Both the position numbers and the translations under genes were made by a program. This document shows positions 25,552 to 33,785 of a stretch of 64,000 nt of DNA, in pieces. The notes below the pieces were generated by a model that saw only the letters and a list, made by a program, of their open reading frames with translations, searched no databases and was not told the origin of the DNA. The DNA lies in contig NZ_MTJN01000002.1 of the NCBI RefSeq assembly GCF_002017865.1, positions 2,976,001 to 3,040,000 of the forward strand, read 5' to 3'. Within the stretch, counting starts at the first letter, position 1, and every line of letters begins with the position of its first letter. The DNA is from Rhodoferax fermentans. Lineage in GTDB: Bacteria > Pseudomonadota > Gammaproteobacteria > Burkholderiales > Burkholderiaceae_C.

Positions 25552-26355
25552 ATGGCCCTGTGCATCGTGGTGGGTATTGCGCTGGGCCAGTGGCTACCCG
25601 ATGTGTTCCAGGCCATTGGCCGACTGGAGGTGGCGCTCAACGACAGCATCATGGTTGTTGCCTTTGCCCCGTTGGTGGCGTTTTTGCAGGGCCTGTCCAG
25701 CATCACCATGCCGTGGGACACGCTGCTGATCTCGGTGGCGCTGTACATCGTGATCCCGGTGATCCTGGCGCAGCTATTGCGCAAGTCTCTGCTGCAAAAA
25801 GGTCAGGCCGCTTTTGATGCCACCATGGAAAAGATCGACCCCTGGTCTATCACCGCACTGCTGGCTACTCTGGTGCTTTTGTTTGCGTTTCAAGGTGAGG
25901 CCATCCTCAAACAACCGCTGGTGTTTGCACTATTGGCGGTACCGATTTTGGTTCAAGTGGCTTTCAACTCGGGCCTGGCCTATTTTTTGAACCGCGCAGT
26001 GGGCGAAAAACACGCCATTGCCTGCCCGTCGGCGCTAATCGGTGCCAGCAACTTTTTCGAACTGGCTGTTGCGGCGGCCATCAGCCTGTTTGGCTTCAAC
26101 TCCGGCGCCGCCCTGGCCACGGTGGTGGGGGTGTTGATCGAGGTGCCAGTGATGCTGCTGGTGGTCAACATCGTGAACCGCTCCAAGGGGGGTACGAGCA
26201 AGGTGCAGTTACCAACGACGCAGGAGCAAAAATATGACCAACATTACGATCTATCACAACCCCGCTTGCGGCACCTCCCGCAACACCCTGGCCCTGATGC
26301 AACGGTCCAAAGTGTCAGGGTGCTCAAGGAGACGCAGGAAGAGCCCCTCGGCTAA
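25552..26355 (+). pseudogene. acr3: Acr3 arsenite permease with large in-frame internal deletion
   Basis: The text matches Acr3: CIVVGIALGQWLPDVFQAIG at the N-terminus and, from residue ~29, ALNDSIMVVAFAPLVAFLQG through SALIGASNFFELAVAAAISL to LIEVPVMLLVVNIVNRSKG. Between RLEVA and LNDSIM the family normally has about 110 more residues (helices 2-4 with the conserved Cys region). These are gone without loss of frame. The first ~15 codons are also missing, and the 3' end runs past the usual stop into arsC. It is almost certainly non-functional. Confidence 0.8.
26234..26311 (+). pseudogene. arsC: 5' fragment of arsenate reductase arsC
   Basis: MTNITIYHNPACGTSRNTLAL is the start of a glutaredoxin-type ArsC with its catalytic Cys. 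The match ends after about 24 codons and the following sequence (QRSKVSGCSRRRR) is unrelated. It follows acr3 in the usual order. Confidence 0.8.
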
Positions 26356-26386
26356 TTTTTACATTTTCGGGGGTTGGGCAAAAATA

Positions 26387-26461
26387 GCCATGTTGCGTTT
26401 GTCGGTCGGCCTGGAAGATGCCGACGATTTGATCGCTGATCTGGAGCAGGCCCTGGGTTAG
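26387..26461 (+). pseudogene. 3' fragment of a Cys/Met-metabolism PLP enzyme
   Basis: IAMLRLSVGLEDADDLIADL then EQALG and TAG 26459-26461 is the conserved C-terminus of O-succinyl/acetylhomoserine sulfhydrylases and cystathionine synthases. Only about 25 codons remain. Confidence 0.7.
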
Positions 26462-26528
26462 GCGATTCGAGCAGGGTCTGCTTTGAGTCCTGCCGATTCA
26501 TGCATGGTATGACAGCCCCCGTGGGGGC

Positions 26529-26687
26529 TGGATCGGCGGCACTGAATATCGCCTGTTGTCGAGAGAACTGGCTCTTCCATCGAAGGGCCGGATACTCGAT
26601 GTTGGATGCGGAACCTGTTGGTTTACCAGGCAGTTGGCAAGTCTTCCGGGCCAACACGTAACCGGTATTGATCTCAACGCGGAGTGA
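26529..26687 (+). pseudogene. Fragment of a SAM-dependent methyltransferase gene
   Basis: One frame reads WIGGTEYRLLSRELALPSKG, RILDVGCGTCWFTRQLAS and VTGIDLNAE, then stops. DVGCGT is motif I of class I methyltransferases and GIDLN is motif II. The rest of the gene is absent. Confidence 0.7.
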
Positions 26688-26793
26688 AGTGTCGCTGTAG
26701 CTCCAAAACCAGGTCAAGGCGGTCCGGGTCGGCTTTGATGGTATGCAGCAGCAGGGCTGCTTTCACCATGTCTGTGGTTTGCCGGTCAAGCAT
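26674..26793 (-). CDS. Possible 39-residue protein downstream of the DMT transporter
   Basis: An ATG at 26793 preceded by a strong AGGAGG opens MLDRQTTDMVKAALLLHTIK and ends in QRHFTPR. It is amphipathic and helical in appearance. It lies 64 bp after the DMT gene on the same strand. I do not recognise it; the good ribosome site is the main support. Its 3' end overlaps the methyltransferase fragment. Confidence 0.4.
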   Translation of the reverse strand: MLDRQTTDMVKAALLLHTIKADPDRLDLVLELQRHFTPR

Positions 26794-26857
26794 GCCGTCC
26801 TCCTATTCGTGTTGATCCGATGATTCCCAATCTCGCCTGGGGCACGCCTGATTGCAA

Positions 26858-27898
26858 TCAGTGTCCATGCCGATGGTGAATGTCCGGGAAGTGCCCATGG
26901 CTGTGGCGGATGACAACATGCTTGTGGGGGTGTACATGGGCACCTTCACCATTCCAATCAGAATCGTGGGTGTGTTGATGGTGCGCGTCATGGTTATGCG
27001 GGTGCACATGCTCCAGCGGTTCATGGTCATGCTCGTGTTCATGGGTCTCCGTCAGGTGCAGCCAAACCCCTAGACCCATGAGCGCTGCCGCCACCCAAAA
27101 CGCCAGCCCGGTGGATTCCCCAAACACCAGCAATGCAATGGCGGCTCCGATGAATGGTGCGGTCGAAAAATACGCGCCTGTGCGTGCCGTCCCCAGACCT
27201 CGCAATGCCAGGACGAACATCACCAAGCTGAACCCGTAGCCCAGCAGGCCTACAGCCATCGTCGCGGTGACGGTTGCCATGCTTGGTAGTTGCGCTCCCA
27301 GCGCTACGGCCAATGTACTGTTGACCAGTCCCGCCACAATGCCCTTGCTACCGGCAATAAACAATGCATCCGATGCTGAAACCTTGCGGGTCAGGTTGTT
27401 GTCAATTGCCCAGCACAGGCATGCCACGCCCACCAGAACGGGACCCACCCAGTCCGCTGAGCTGGTACTTTGGCTAGGCCAAGACAGCACCACACCCCCG
27501 GCCACGATGGCCACCATACCCAACACAATGCGCTTGTCGGCGTTCTCCTTGAACACCAGCCAGGCAATGGCGGCAGTCAATACAGCTTCCAGGTTCAGCA
27601 GCAGTGAGGCACTCGATCCGCTGGTACTTGTCAATCCAAACATCAGGGCAAGGGGACCCAAGACACCACCAAATAGGATGGCCCCCAGCAACCAGGGCCA
27701 TTCCGCCCGGGGCAATCCAGATGCGTGCCAACCGCGATCCCGTACCAAGCGGATCAGGGTCAGGCCCACACCACTACCCAGGTAGAGTAGACCGGCGAGC
27801 AGAACTGGGGACATGTCACCGACTAGCAGCTTGGCAAACGGTGTGCTCGCGCCAAATAAGGCAGCGGCAGACAGTGCAAAGAGGACATTACGGTTCAT
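26858..27898 (-). CDS. EamA/DMT-family transporter with His-rich tail (second copy)
   Basis: 346 residues from the ATG at 27898 (MNRNVLFALSAAALFGASTP). Two EamA repeats share long stretches with the protein at 5782-6843 (NLTRKVSASDALFIAGSKG; ALRGLGTARTGAYFSTAPF). The cytoplasmic tail is His-rich and ends IRHSHGHFPDIHHRHGH, nearly the same as its paralogue. The paired tails point to a conserved metal-binding end. Substrate unknown. Confidence 0.82.
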   Translation of the reverse strand: MNRNVLFALSAAALFGASTPFAKLLVGDMSPVLLAGLLYLGSGVGLTLIRLVRDRGWHASGLPRAEWPWLLGAILFGGVLGPLALMFGLTSTSGSSASLLLNLEAVLTAAIAWLVFKENADKRIVLGMVAIVAGGVVLSWPSQSTSSADWVGPVLVGVACLCWAIDNNLTRKVSASDALFIAGSKGIVAGLVNSTLAVALGAQLPSMATVTATMAVGLLGYGFSLVMFVLALRGLGTARTGAYFSTAPFIGAAIALLVFGESTGLAFWVAAALMGLGVWLHLTETHEHEHDHEPLEHVHPHNHDAHHQHTHDSDWNGEGAHVHPHKHVVIRHSHGHFPDIHHRHGH

Positions 27899-27924
27899 GT
27901 GCTGATTGTCCAGCACATATTTGG

Positions 27925-27958
27925 CTAAAGTTCGGCAATTCAAATGACTAAAGTTCGG
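27925..27958 (+). repeat. Direct repeat CTAAAGTTCGG between divergent genes
   Basis: The 11-mer occurs at 27925-27935 and 27948-27958, 23 bp apart (about two helical turns), between the DMT gene and tnpA. It may be an operator. The rest of 27899-28054 holds only a 28-codon open frame from 27944 that I do not call. Confidence 0.45.
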
Positions 27959-28054
27959 TATGAAATTCGTTATGACGGCATTTACGAACTGCCGCAGGAG
28001 CCGCAGCTCAGCCGCAGCGCCCCCACGTAACAGGCCAATCAGATATCAAGTCCG

Positions 28055-31018
28055 ATGAGCAGCATCAACGAAACGGCCTACCCCCAACTGAGTTCGGAGA
28101 TTGTCGAGAAAGAGCTGCTCGCTTTTTTTACGCCGACGCAGCAGGAACTTGGCTTCATTGCTGACGCATACCGCAGGACCACGACCCAGGCATTGATCGC
28201 CATCCAGCTCAAGGTGCTGCAGCGACTGGGCTATTTCATCACGCTCGTCAATGTCCCCAGGAACATCATTGAGCATGTCTGCAAGCACCTGCGCATCCCG
28301 GCGTTCCAGTCTCATTTATTGCGGAACTACGATTCGTCTGGCAGTAAGTCGATCCACCAGCGCCTGCTGCGGGAATATGTTGGGGTTCGTACTTTGGGTT
28401 CTGAGGGGCAGGCCTGGCTGGATGAGCAAGCATCCAAGGCAGCCAAGACCAAACAGGAGTTGCCAGACATCATCAATGTGCTTCTGGAGGAATTGCTCCA
28501 TCACCGTTACGAATTGCCCGGCTTCGTGACATTGTCGCGCGCTGCAAACCGAGCCAGAACCAAGGTAAACGATGACATACACCGCCAAATCACGTCCACG
28601 CTGAATGACCAGCAACGTGGGCAAATTGATCGTCTGTTCATGACGCAAGCAGGGCGCAGCCAATGGGAACAGCTCAAACGCGAGCCCAAGCAACCAAATG
28701 TTCGAGAGGTTGTGAGCTTTCTGACGCATATTGAAGCCGTCCGCAAATTGGCCGACAGTCTGCCCAAGCCCGAGGATATCCCGGTCTCCAAGAGAACACA
28801 GTTCGTGCTCGAAGCCAGGGCCCTGAATGTGCGCGAGATGATGGCACTCAAGCCAATAAAGCGCTATGCACTGGCCGTCTTGCTCATTCACGCTCAGCTG
28901 CAAAAAGCCGTTGATGACATCGCGGATATCTTTATTCGATCCGTACGCAATATGCACAACGTTTCGCGGGAGCGTCTGAAAGAGTATCAGCTGGAACATG
29001 TCGCACAAGGGGAGTTGTTGATTGCACAGTTTCGCGACATGCTGACGGTCTTTGACGATGAAGCAGATGAGCCTGAATGCATTCAAAAAATGCGCACCGT
29101 GCTGGGCGATGATCCGGTCAAATGGATTGAGCGCTGCGATGAGCACATTGCTTTTGCTGGCAACAATTACTACCCCTTCATGCTCCAGCCATACCGCAGC
29201 AAACGGGCCTTGCTGTTCCAGTGCCTGGATGCGATGAAACTGAAGTCTTCGTCGACGGACGATAGTCTGTTAAGGGCCATCGCATGGGTTGCGCAATTTC
29301 GCTCCAGTCACAAGGAACACATACCTGCAAGCGTCGGGGCAGATTCAGTCAACCTTGATTGGCTGGTTGACAAGAAGTGGCGAACCTTAATTGAGGGCAA
29401 AGGTGCCCAACTCGGTCTGATGCATCGCAAGTATCTTGAGCTGTGCATATTTTCCCATGTGATGGAGGAACTGAAATCTGGTGACTTATATGTCCAAAAC
29501 AGTGACCAGTTCGACGACTACCGGGAACACCTGGTGAGCTGGACGCAGTTCGAGGCGGAGGTGGCTGATTACGCAAGCATGGTTGGGCTACCGGTCGAGG
29601 GCGATGCACTTGTGACACAGCTCAAACAGCAGATGCTCGATGTCTCACAACGAGTGGATGATCGTTTCCCAGACAATGACCATGTTGCAATCACAGAGGC
29701 GGGCCTGCTTATTCGACGCACCGAAAGAGCGCCACCCCCAGAAGGCTTGCCCGAGATCGACCACGCCATCACGAATTCGATGGCCACCGCCAGCATCTTG
29801 GATGTCCTGACCGAGACAGAACGCTGGCTGGACTTACATAAACTTTTCGGGCCACTCTCTGGTTTCGAGGGCAAGGTGGATGATCCACGCAAGCGTTTTC
29901 TAACCACCTTGTTTTGCTATGGCTGCAACCTCGGGCCGACGCAGACGGCTCTATCTGTGAAGGGCCTTTCCAGAAAACAGGTTGCCTGGCTAAACCTGCA
30001 CCACGTCACAGAAGAGCGGCTGGATAAGGCCATCTTCAAGGTGGTCAATGCCTACAACCGCTTTTCTCTGCCTCAGTATTGGGGAACAGGCAAAAGCGCA
30101 TCGGCGGACGGCACCAAATGGAATGTTTATGAGCAAAACCTCATGTCCGAATACCATTTGCGCTATGGCGGCTACGGTGGGATTGGCTATTACCACGTGT
30201 CTGACATGTACATTGCGCTGTTTGGCAACTTCATCCCTTGTGGGGTATATGAGGCTGTCTACATTCTTGATGGTCTGGTCAAGAATGAGTCAGATATCCA
30301 GCCGGACATTTTGCACGGTGATACTCAGGCGCAGAGTGCGCCCGTGTTTGGGCTATCGCATTTGCTTGGCATAAAACTCATGCCCCGCATTCGCAACATC
30401 AAAGAATTGGTTTTCTTCAAGGCAGAGCCGACGATCCAATACCAGCACATTCAAAGCTTGTTTCGTGGCAACATCGACTGGGATTTGATCGCAGTTCACT
30501 ACCGGGATATGTTGCGGGTGGCGGTGTCAATCAAGCTGGGCAAAATCACGCCGTCCATGATCCTGCGTAGATTGGGAACCTTCAGTCGGAAAAATAAGCT
30601 GTATTTCGCTTTCCGAGAACTTGGCCGGGCCATCCGTACAGTTTTCCTGCTCAATTACATCAACGACTTGGAGTTGCGACGCTCAATACACGCGGCAACC
30701 AATAAGAGCGAAGAGTTCAATCACTTCCTGAAATGGTTGTTCTTCGGTGGAGAAGGGGTGATTGCTGAAAACCTGAGACACGAGCAGCGCAAAGTCATCA
30801 AATACAGCCAGTTGGTGGCCAACATGGTCATTCTTCACAACGTGCAATGGATGTCGCGCAAACTCAAGGAGCTGCAGGCAGACGGCTACGAGGTGGGTGA
30901 GCCGATTCTCAAATCATTGTCACCATACCGCACAACGCATATCAACCGCTTTGGTGACTACACATTGGATTTGTCCAGGCCGATAGAACCTATCGACTAC
31001 AAGATCAAATTCTCTTGA
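28055..31018 (+). CDS. tnpA: Tn3-family transposase TnpA
   Basis: A full-length 987-residue Tn3-type transposase: an N-terminal DUF4158-like DNA-binding region (AYPQLSSEIVEKELLAFFTP), a long helical middle part, and the DDE catalytic core with Asp at ~684 (SASADGTKW), Asp at ~756 (ILHGDTQAQSAPVFG) and Glu at ~886 (ATNKSEEFNHFLKW). No stops or frameshifts. No resolvase gene is nearby. The C-terminus (IEPIDYKIKFS) differs from the remnant in the pbr unit, so it belongs to another branch and is unlikely to be that unit's own transposase. Confidence 0.92.
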   Translation: MSSINETAYPQLSSEIVEKELLAFFTPTQQELGFIADAYRRTTTQALIAIQLKVLQRLGYFITLVNVPRNIIEHVCKHLRIPAFQSHLLRNYDSSGSKSIHQRLLREYVGVRTLGSEGQAWLDEQASKAAKTKQELPDIINVLLEELLHHRYELPGFVTLSRAANRARTKVNDDIHRQITSTLNDQQRGQIDRLFMTQAGRSQWEQLKREPKQPNVREVVSFLTHIEAVRKLADSLPKPEDIPVSKRTQFVLEARALNVREMMALKPIKRYALAVLLIHAQLQKAVDDIADIFIRSVRNMHNVSRERLKEYQLEHVAQGELLIAQFRDMLTVFDDEADEPECIQKMRTVLGDDPVKWIERCDEHIAFAGNNYYPFMLQPYRSKRALLFQCLDAMKLKSSSTDDSLLRAIAWVAQFRSSHKEHIPASVGADSVNLDWLVDKKWRTLIEGKGAQLGLMHRKYLELCIFSHVMEELKSGDLYVQNSDQFDDYREHLVSWTQFEAEVADYASMVGLPVEGDALVTQLKQQMLDVSQRVDDRFPDNDHVAITEAGLLIRRTERAPPPEGLPEIDHAITNSMATASILDVLTETERWLDLHKLFGPLSGFEGKVDDPRKRFLTTLFCYGCNLGPTQTALSVKGLSRKQVAWLNLHHVTEERLDKAIFKVVNAYNRFSLPQYWGTGKSASADGTKWNVYEQNLMSEYHLRYGGYGGIGYYHVSDMYIALFGNFIPCGVYEAVYILDGLVKNESDIQPDILHGDTQAQSAPVFGLSHLLGIKLMPRIRNIKELVFFKAEPTIQYQHIQSLFRGNIDWDLIAVHYRDMLRVAVSIKLGKITPSMILRRLGTFSRKNKLYFAFRELGRAIRTVFLLNYINDLELRRSIHAATNKSEEFNHFLKWLFFGGEGVIAENLRHEQRKVIKYSQLVANMVILHNVQWMSRKLKELQADGYEVGEPILKSLSPYRTTHINRFGDYTLDLSRPIEPIDYKIKFS

Positions 31019-31029
31019 AAAACAATGGG

Positions 31030-31073
31030 TTAAGCCCATTTCTGCGAAATTTTCAGGAATCACGGCCGACCCT
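31030..31073 (-). repeat. Probable right terminal inverted repeat of the tnpA transposon
   Basis: Immediately after tnpA, the minus strand reads GGGTCGGCCGTGATTCCTGA and on to CAGAAATGGGCTTAA, a Tn3-style GGG...TTAA end. The integrase coding sequence becomes recognisable right beyond it. I could not find the matching left end in the window, so the limits are inferred. Confidence 0.4.
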
Positions 31074-31929
31074 CGATCTGTTCCCCTGGATCGGTGATCG
31101 GCCCATTGCCGGAATTCATGCGATGGAGCTGCTGGCCGTGCTGCAAAAGGTAGAGGAACGCGGCGCAATAGAAACCGCTGACAGGGTTTTGATGCTGGCC
31201 CGCCAGATATGGGACTACTGGTTACCCGCTGCCAAAGTCCAGCAGCGCAACATCACTGAAGGCCTGAAGCGCCGATTGACCCCATACCGTGGCAAGACCT
31301 TTGCGGCCATTGTTGATCCGGTGCGTTTTGGTGACCTGCTGCGGGCCATCACTGGCTACAAAGGCGGGGGAATCGTGCGCACCGCCCTGCAGCTTGCGCC
31401 GCTGCTGTACCAACGCCCCGGCAATCTGCGCGAAATGGAATGGGCAGAGCTTGACCTAGAGGCGGCACTGTGGACCATCCCCAGCGCAAAGATGAAGCGC
31501 ACCAAGCTGGAAAAAGAGCAGGGCGAGGCCCACACCGTGCCGCTGCCCACCCAGGCGGTTGACCTGTTGCGCAGCCTGCAGCCAGTCACCGGCCACGGGC
31601 GCTACGTGTTCCCCGGTGAGCGCAGCCACGACCGCCCCATATCTGACAACTCGGTGCGTAGCGCCTTGTATGCGCTGGGCTTTGGCAAGGACCAGACCTG
31701 GCACGGCCTGCGGGCCAGCGCTCGCACGATGATGGTCGACCAGTTGAACCTGGACCCCTTGGCCATTGAAGCCAACCTGGCGCACGCGGTCAAAGATGCC
31801 AACGGGCGCAGCTACAACCGCACCCAGTACCTCAAACAACGGTTCGAGCAGATCCAGGCCTGGGCCGACTACCTCGACAAGCTGCGCAAGGGGGCGGACG
31901 TGATCCCACTGCCCCAGCGGGCCGCCTGA
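31074..31929 (+). pseudogene. P4-type tyrosine integrase, 5' part removed by transposon
   Basis: From LFPWIGDRPIAGI onward the frame is a P4/CP4-57-type integrase: core-binding domain, then the catalytic domain with RPGNLREMEW (Arg), KMKRTKLEKEQGEAHTVPL (Lys), WHGLRASARTMM (His-x-x-Arg) and SYNRTQYLKQR (Tyr). About 100 N-terminal residues (arm-binding DUF4102 domain) are absent, replaced by the transposon end. Such integrases insert elements at tRNA or tmRNA genes. This copy should be inactive unless translated from an internal start. Confidence 0.85.
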
Positions 31930-31976
31930 TACCCACACCCCGCACGTTTTGCCACGTTTCCAGGCTGCTACCCGCT

Positions 31977-32090
31977 GGAAAAGTGGGGACAGTGGGGGCA
32001 AACTGGCGAAACCCAACAACCATGCGGGTTTGCGGCGCTTTTGGCAGTGGGGACAAAGTGGGGTCAGAGTGGGGGCAAAGTGGGGACGTT
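31977..32090 (+). repeat. G-rich GTGGGG(A/G)CA repeats, left side
   Basis: The motif GTGGGGACA or GTGGGGGCAAA recurs five to six times, starting AAAAGTGGGGACAGTGGGGG at 31979. The same motif appears at 41590-41713 in the opposite orientation. Confidence 0.7.
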
Positions 32091-32290
32091 TTTAGATGAT
32101 GAAAGTGATTCAATCACTCTATCTATTCCCTTGCCCCCATGCCCAGCACCCACCCCGGCCCGCTGCGCACTTTGCCGGGCTATTGCAAACGCTACCGGAT
32201 TTGAGCGCAAAGGGTTTTCCCCTTGGAACCAACCACCGGGCCGCGTTTTGTTGTGTGACTGTGCACAACCTCGATCAGCTGCGCACCGCC

Positions 32291-32602
32291 CGCCTTGAGC
32301 TGGTGGCCAGCGCCAGCACAGTGACCGCCCGCCTTGAGCTGGTGGCCAGCGCCAGCACAGTGACCGCCCGCCTTGAGCTGGTGGCCAGCGCCAGCACAGT
32401 GACCGCCCGCCTTGAGCTGGTGGCCAGCGCCAGCACAGTGACCGCCCGCCTTGAGCTGGTGGCCAGCGCCAGCACAGTGACCGCCCGCCTTGAGCTGGTG
32501 GCCAGCGCCAGCACAGTGACCGCCCGCCTTGAGCTGGTGGCCAGCGCCAGCACAGTGACCGCCCGCCTTGAGCTGGTGGCCAGCGCCAGCACAGTGACCG
32601 CC
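32291..32602 (+). repeat. 39-bp tandem repeat, eight identical copies
   Basis: The unit starts CGCCTTGAGCTGGTGGCCAG and ends CAGCACAGTGACCGCC; eight head-to-tail copies fill 312 bp exactly. Because 39 is a multiple of three, several frames on both strands stay open (for example ARLELVASASTVT), but no gene is supported. There are no spacers, so it is not a CRISPR array. Confidence 0.95.
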
Positions 32603-33200
32603 CGGCGCTGTGGCAGCACCTCGACCGGCGGCGCAGCGCCTGGCGTGAGCTGATGCCCCAGCGACAGCCCGTGAGCACCCGGCACTGATGCCCCAGCGAC
32701 AGCCCGTGAGAGCCTGGCACTGATGCCCCCAACATGAGCGCACCAGGCACACCACACCGACCGCCCGGCGTGCCGTGGCACGGCGGCACCACTTCGACAC
32801 GCTGCGCAGCGCCTGGCGTGAGCTGGTGGCCAGCGCCAGCCCCGTGAGCACCCGGCACTGATGCCCCCAGCGTCAGCACTGATGCCACCGGCACCGTGGC
32901 ACCAGTGCCCGCATCTTGACCGCCCGGCGCTGTGGCAGCACCTCGACCGGCAGCGCAGCGCCTGGCGTGATCTGGTGGCCAGCGACAGCCCGTGAGCATC
33001 CGACACTGATGCCCCGCAGCGAGCGCACCAGGCGCAACACCGCGACCGCCCGGCCTGATCTGGAACACGCCTGCACCGTGGCACCACCCCGACACACAGC
33101 GCAGTGCCTGGCGTGATCTGGTGGCCAGCGCCAGCCCATGAGCACCCGGCACTGATGCCACAGCGCCAGCGATTTGACCGCCTGGCACCGTGGAACTGCG
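32603..33200 (+). repeat. Degenerate GC-rich repeats related to the 39-bp unit
   Basis: Recurring blocks include CGCAGCGCCTGGCGTGA, CTGGTGGCCAGCG, AGCACCCGGCACTGATGCC and GACCGCCCGGC. At least four imperfect copies of a longer unit of roughly 130-190 bp can be followed. No gene is supported. Relatives occur at 41780-42000 beyond the last gene of the element. Confidence 0.75.
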
Positions 33201-33226
33201 GCCCCGCTATCTGTCAAATCTGCCCC

Positions 33227-33289
33227 TGTGGATAACTTTTGCAGCGCCAGCATTCTGCCAACTGCTGAAAAAATAGGCATTGTGGATAA
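33227..33289 (+). other. Two perfect DnaA boxes (candidate replication origin)
   Basis: TGTGGATAA, the reverse complement of the DnaA box TTATCCACA, occurs at 33227-33235 and 33281-33289 in the same orientation, 54 bp apart. AT-rich DNA follows (33290-33440), after a long GC-rich repeat tract. With a primase/helicase-like gene in the element, an origin is plausible but unproven. Confidence 0.55.
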
Positions 33290-33327
33290 GGTTTACAAGT
33301 GCTTGAATTCATTGAATATTCCGTTAA

Positions 33328-33412
33328 TTCGTACGAAAGTTATCATTTTGTATGATAGATACGACGGGTGTTATGTTAAGTAATTCGTACGTTATTAATA
33401 TAAACGTACGAA
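33328..33412. promoter_or_regulatory. Palindromic operators TTCGTACG upstream of the HTH gene
   Basis: A perfect palindrome TTCGTACGAA lies at 33328-33337. TTCGTACGTT (33384-33393) and AACGTACGAA (33403-33412) form an inverted pair with a 9-bp AT spacer. They precede the small HTH gene at 33460, so autoregulation is likely. Confidence 0.65.
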
Positions 33413-33459
33413 ATAGCGGATTTGTGCCACAATAAAACCCATCAAAAGGAACGCACAAA

Positions 33460-33681
33460 ATGACACCTGAAGAATTTTCTGCGGCCCTGGCTGCGCTGCA
33501 TTGGAAACAAACCGACTTTTGCCGCAAAACGGGCCTGAACAAGTCAACGCCTAGCAATTGGATGGTGCTGAAAACACCTATTCCGCCTTGGGTGGGTGCT
33601 TACCTTGGTGCCATGCTGGATTTGGCAGCCCTGCACCGCAAGTATCTGGAAACCCCCAAGGGTGGCACCGCCAGCGAGTGA
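33460..33681 (+). CDS. Small XRE/YdaS-like HTH protein
   Basis: 73 residues: helix-turn-helix around LHWKQTDFCRKTGLNKSTPS then NWMVLKTPIPPWVGAYLGAM. It resembles Cro-like phage regulators. An AAGGA ribosome site precedes the ATG. It is the first gene after the candidate origin and the palindromic operators, and is probably the element's transcription switch. Confidence 0.7.
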   Translation: MTPEEFSAALAALHWKQTDFCRKTGLNKSTPSNWMVLKTPIPPWVGAYLGAMLDLAALHRKYLETPKGGTASE

Positions 33682-33690
33682 AAACGCGAA

Positions 33691-33755
33691 GCCCCGGCGC
33701 GATTTGACCGGGGCAAAAAGGCGGCGGGGCGTGTGGTAGTGACACCCGCCCCGCC
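33691..33755 (+). promoter_or_regulatory. Two consecutive stable hairpins before the radC-like gene
   Basis: GCCCCGG (33691-33697) pairs with CCGGGGC (33708-33714), followed by AAAAA. GGCGGGGCGTGT (33723-33734) pairs with ACACCCGCCCCGCC (33742-33755) with a 2-base bulge. They could form a weak terminator, attenuator or processing site between the HTH and RadC-like genes. Confidence 0.5.
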
Positions 33756-33785
33756 TGACCACCAACAATCGAGAGGCGATTGAAA

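Noticed and set aside
31015..31073. Integrase start at TTG 31015 giving a complete protein
   Set aside because: The first ~20 residues are encoded by transposon-end DNA and the arm-binding domain is missing, so this is a fusion frame and not a true start.
32291..32602. CRISPR array
   Set aside because: Repeats abut without spacers, are GC-rich and exact over the whole unit, and no cas genes are near.
32064..33188. Long open frames on both strands across the repeat tract
   Set aside because: They result from a repeat length divisible by three and high GC. Composition is Ala/Gly/Arg/His-rich low complexity, with no ribosome site or family match.
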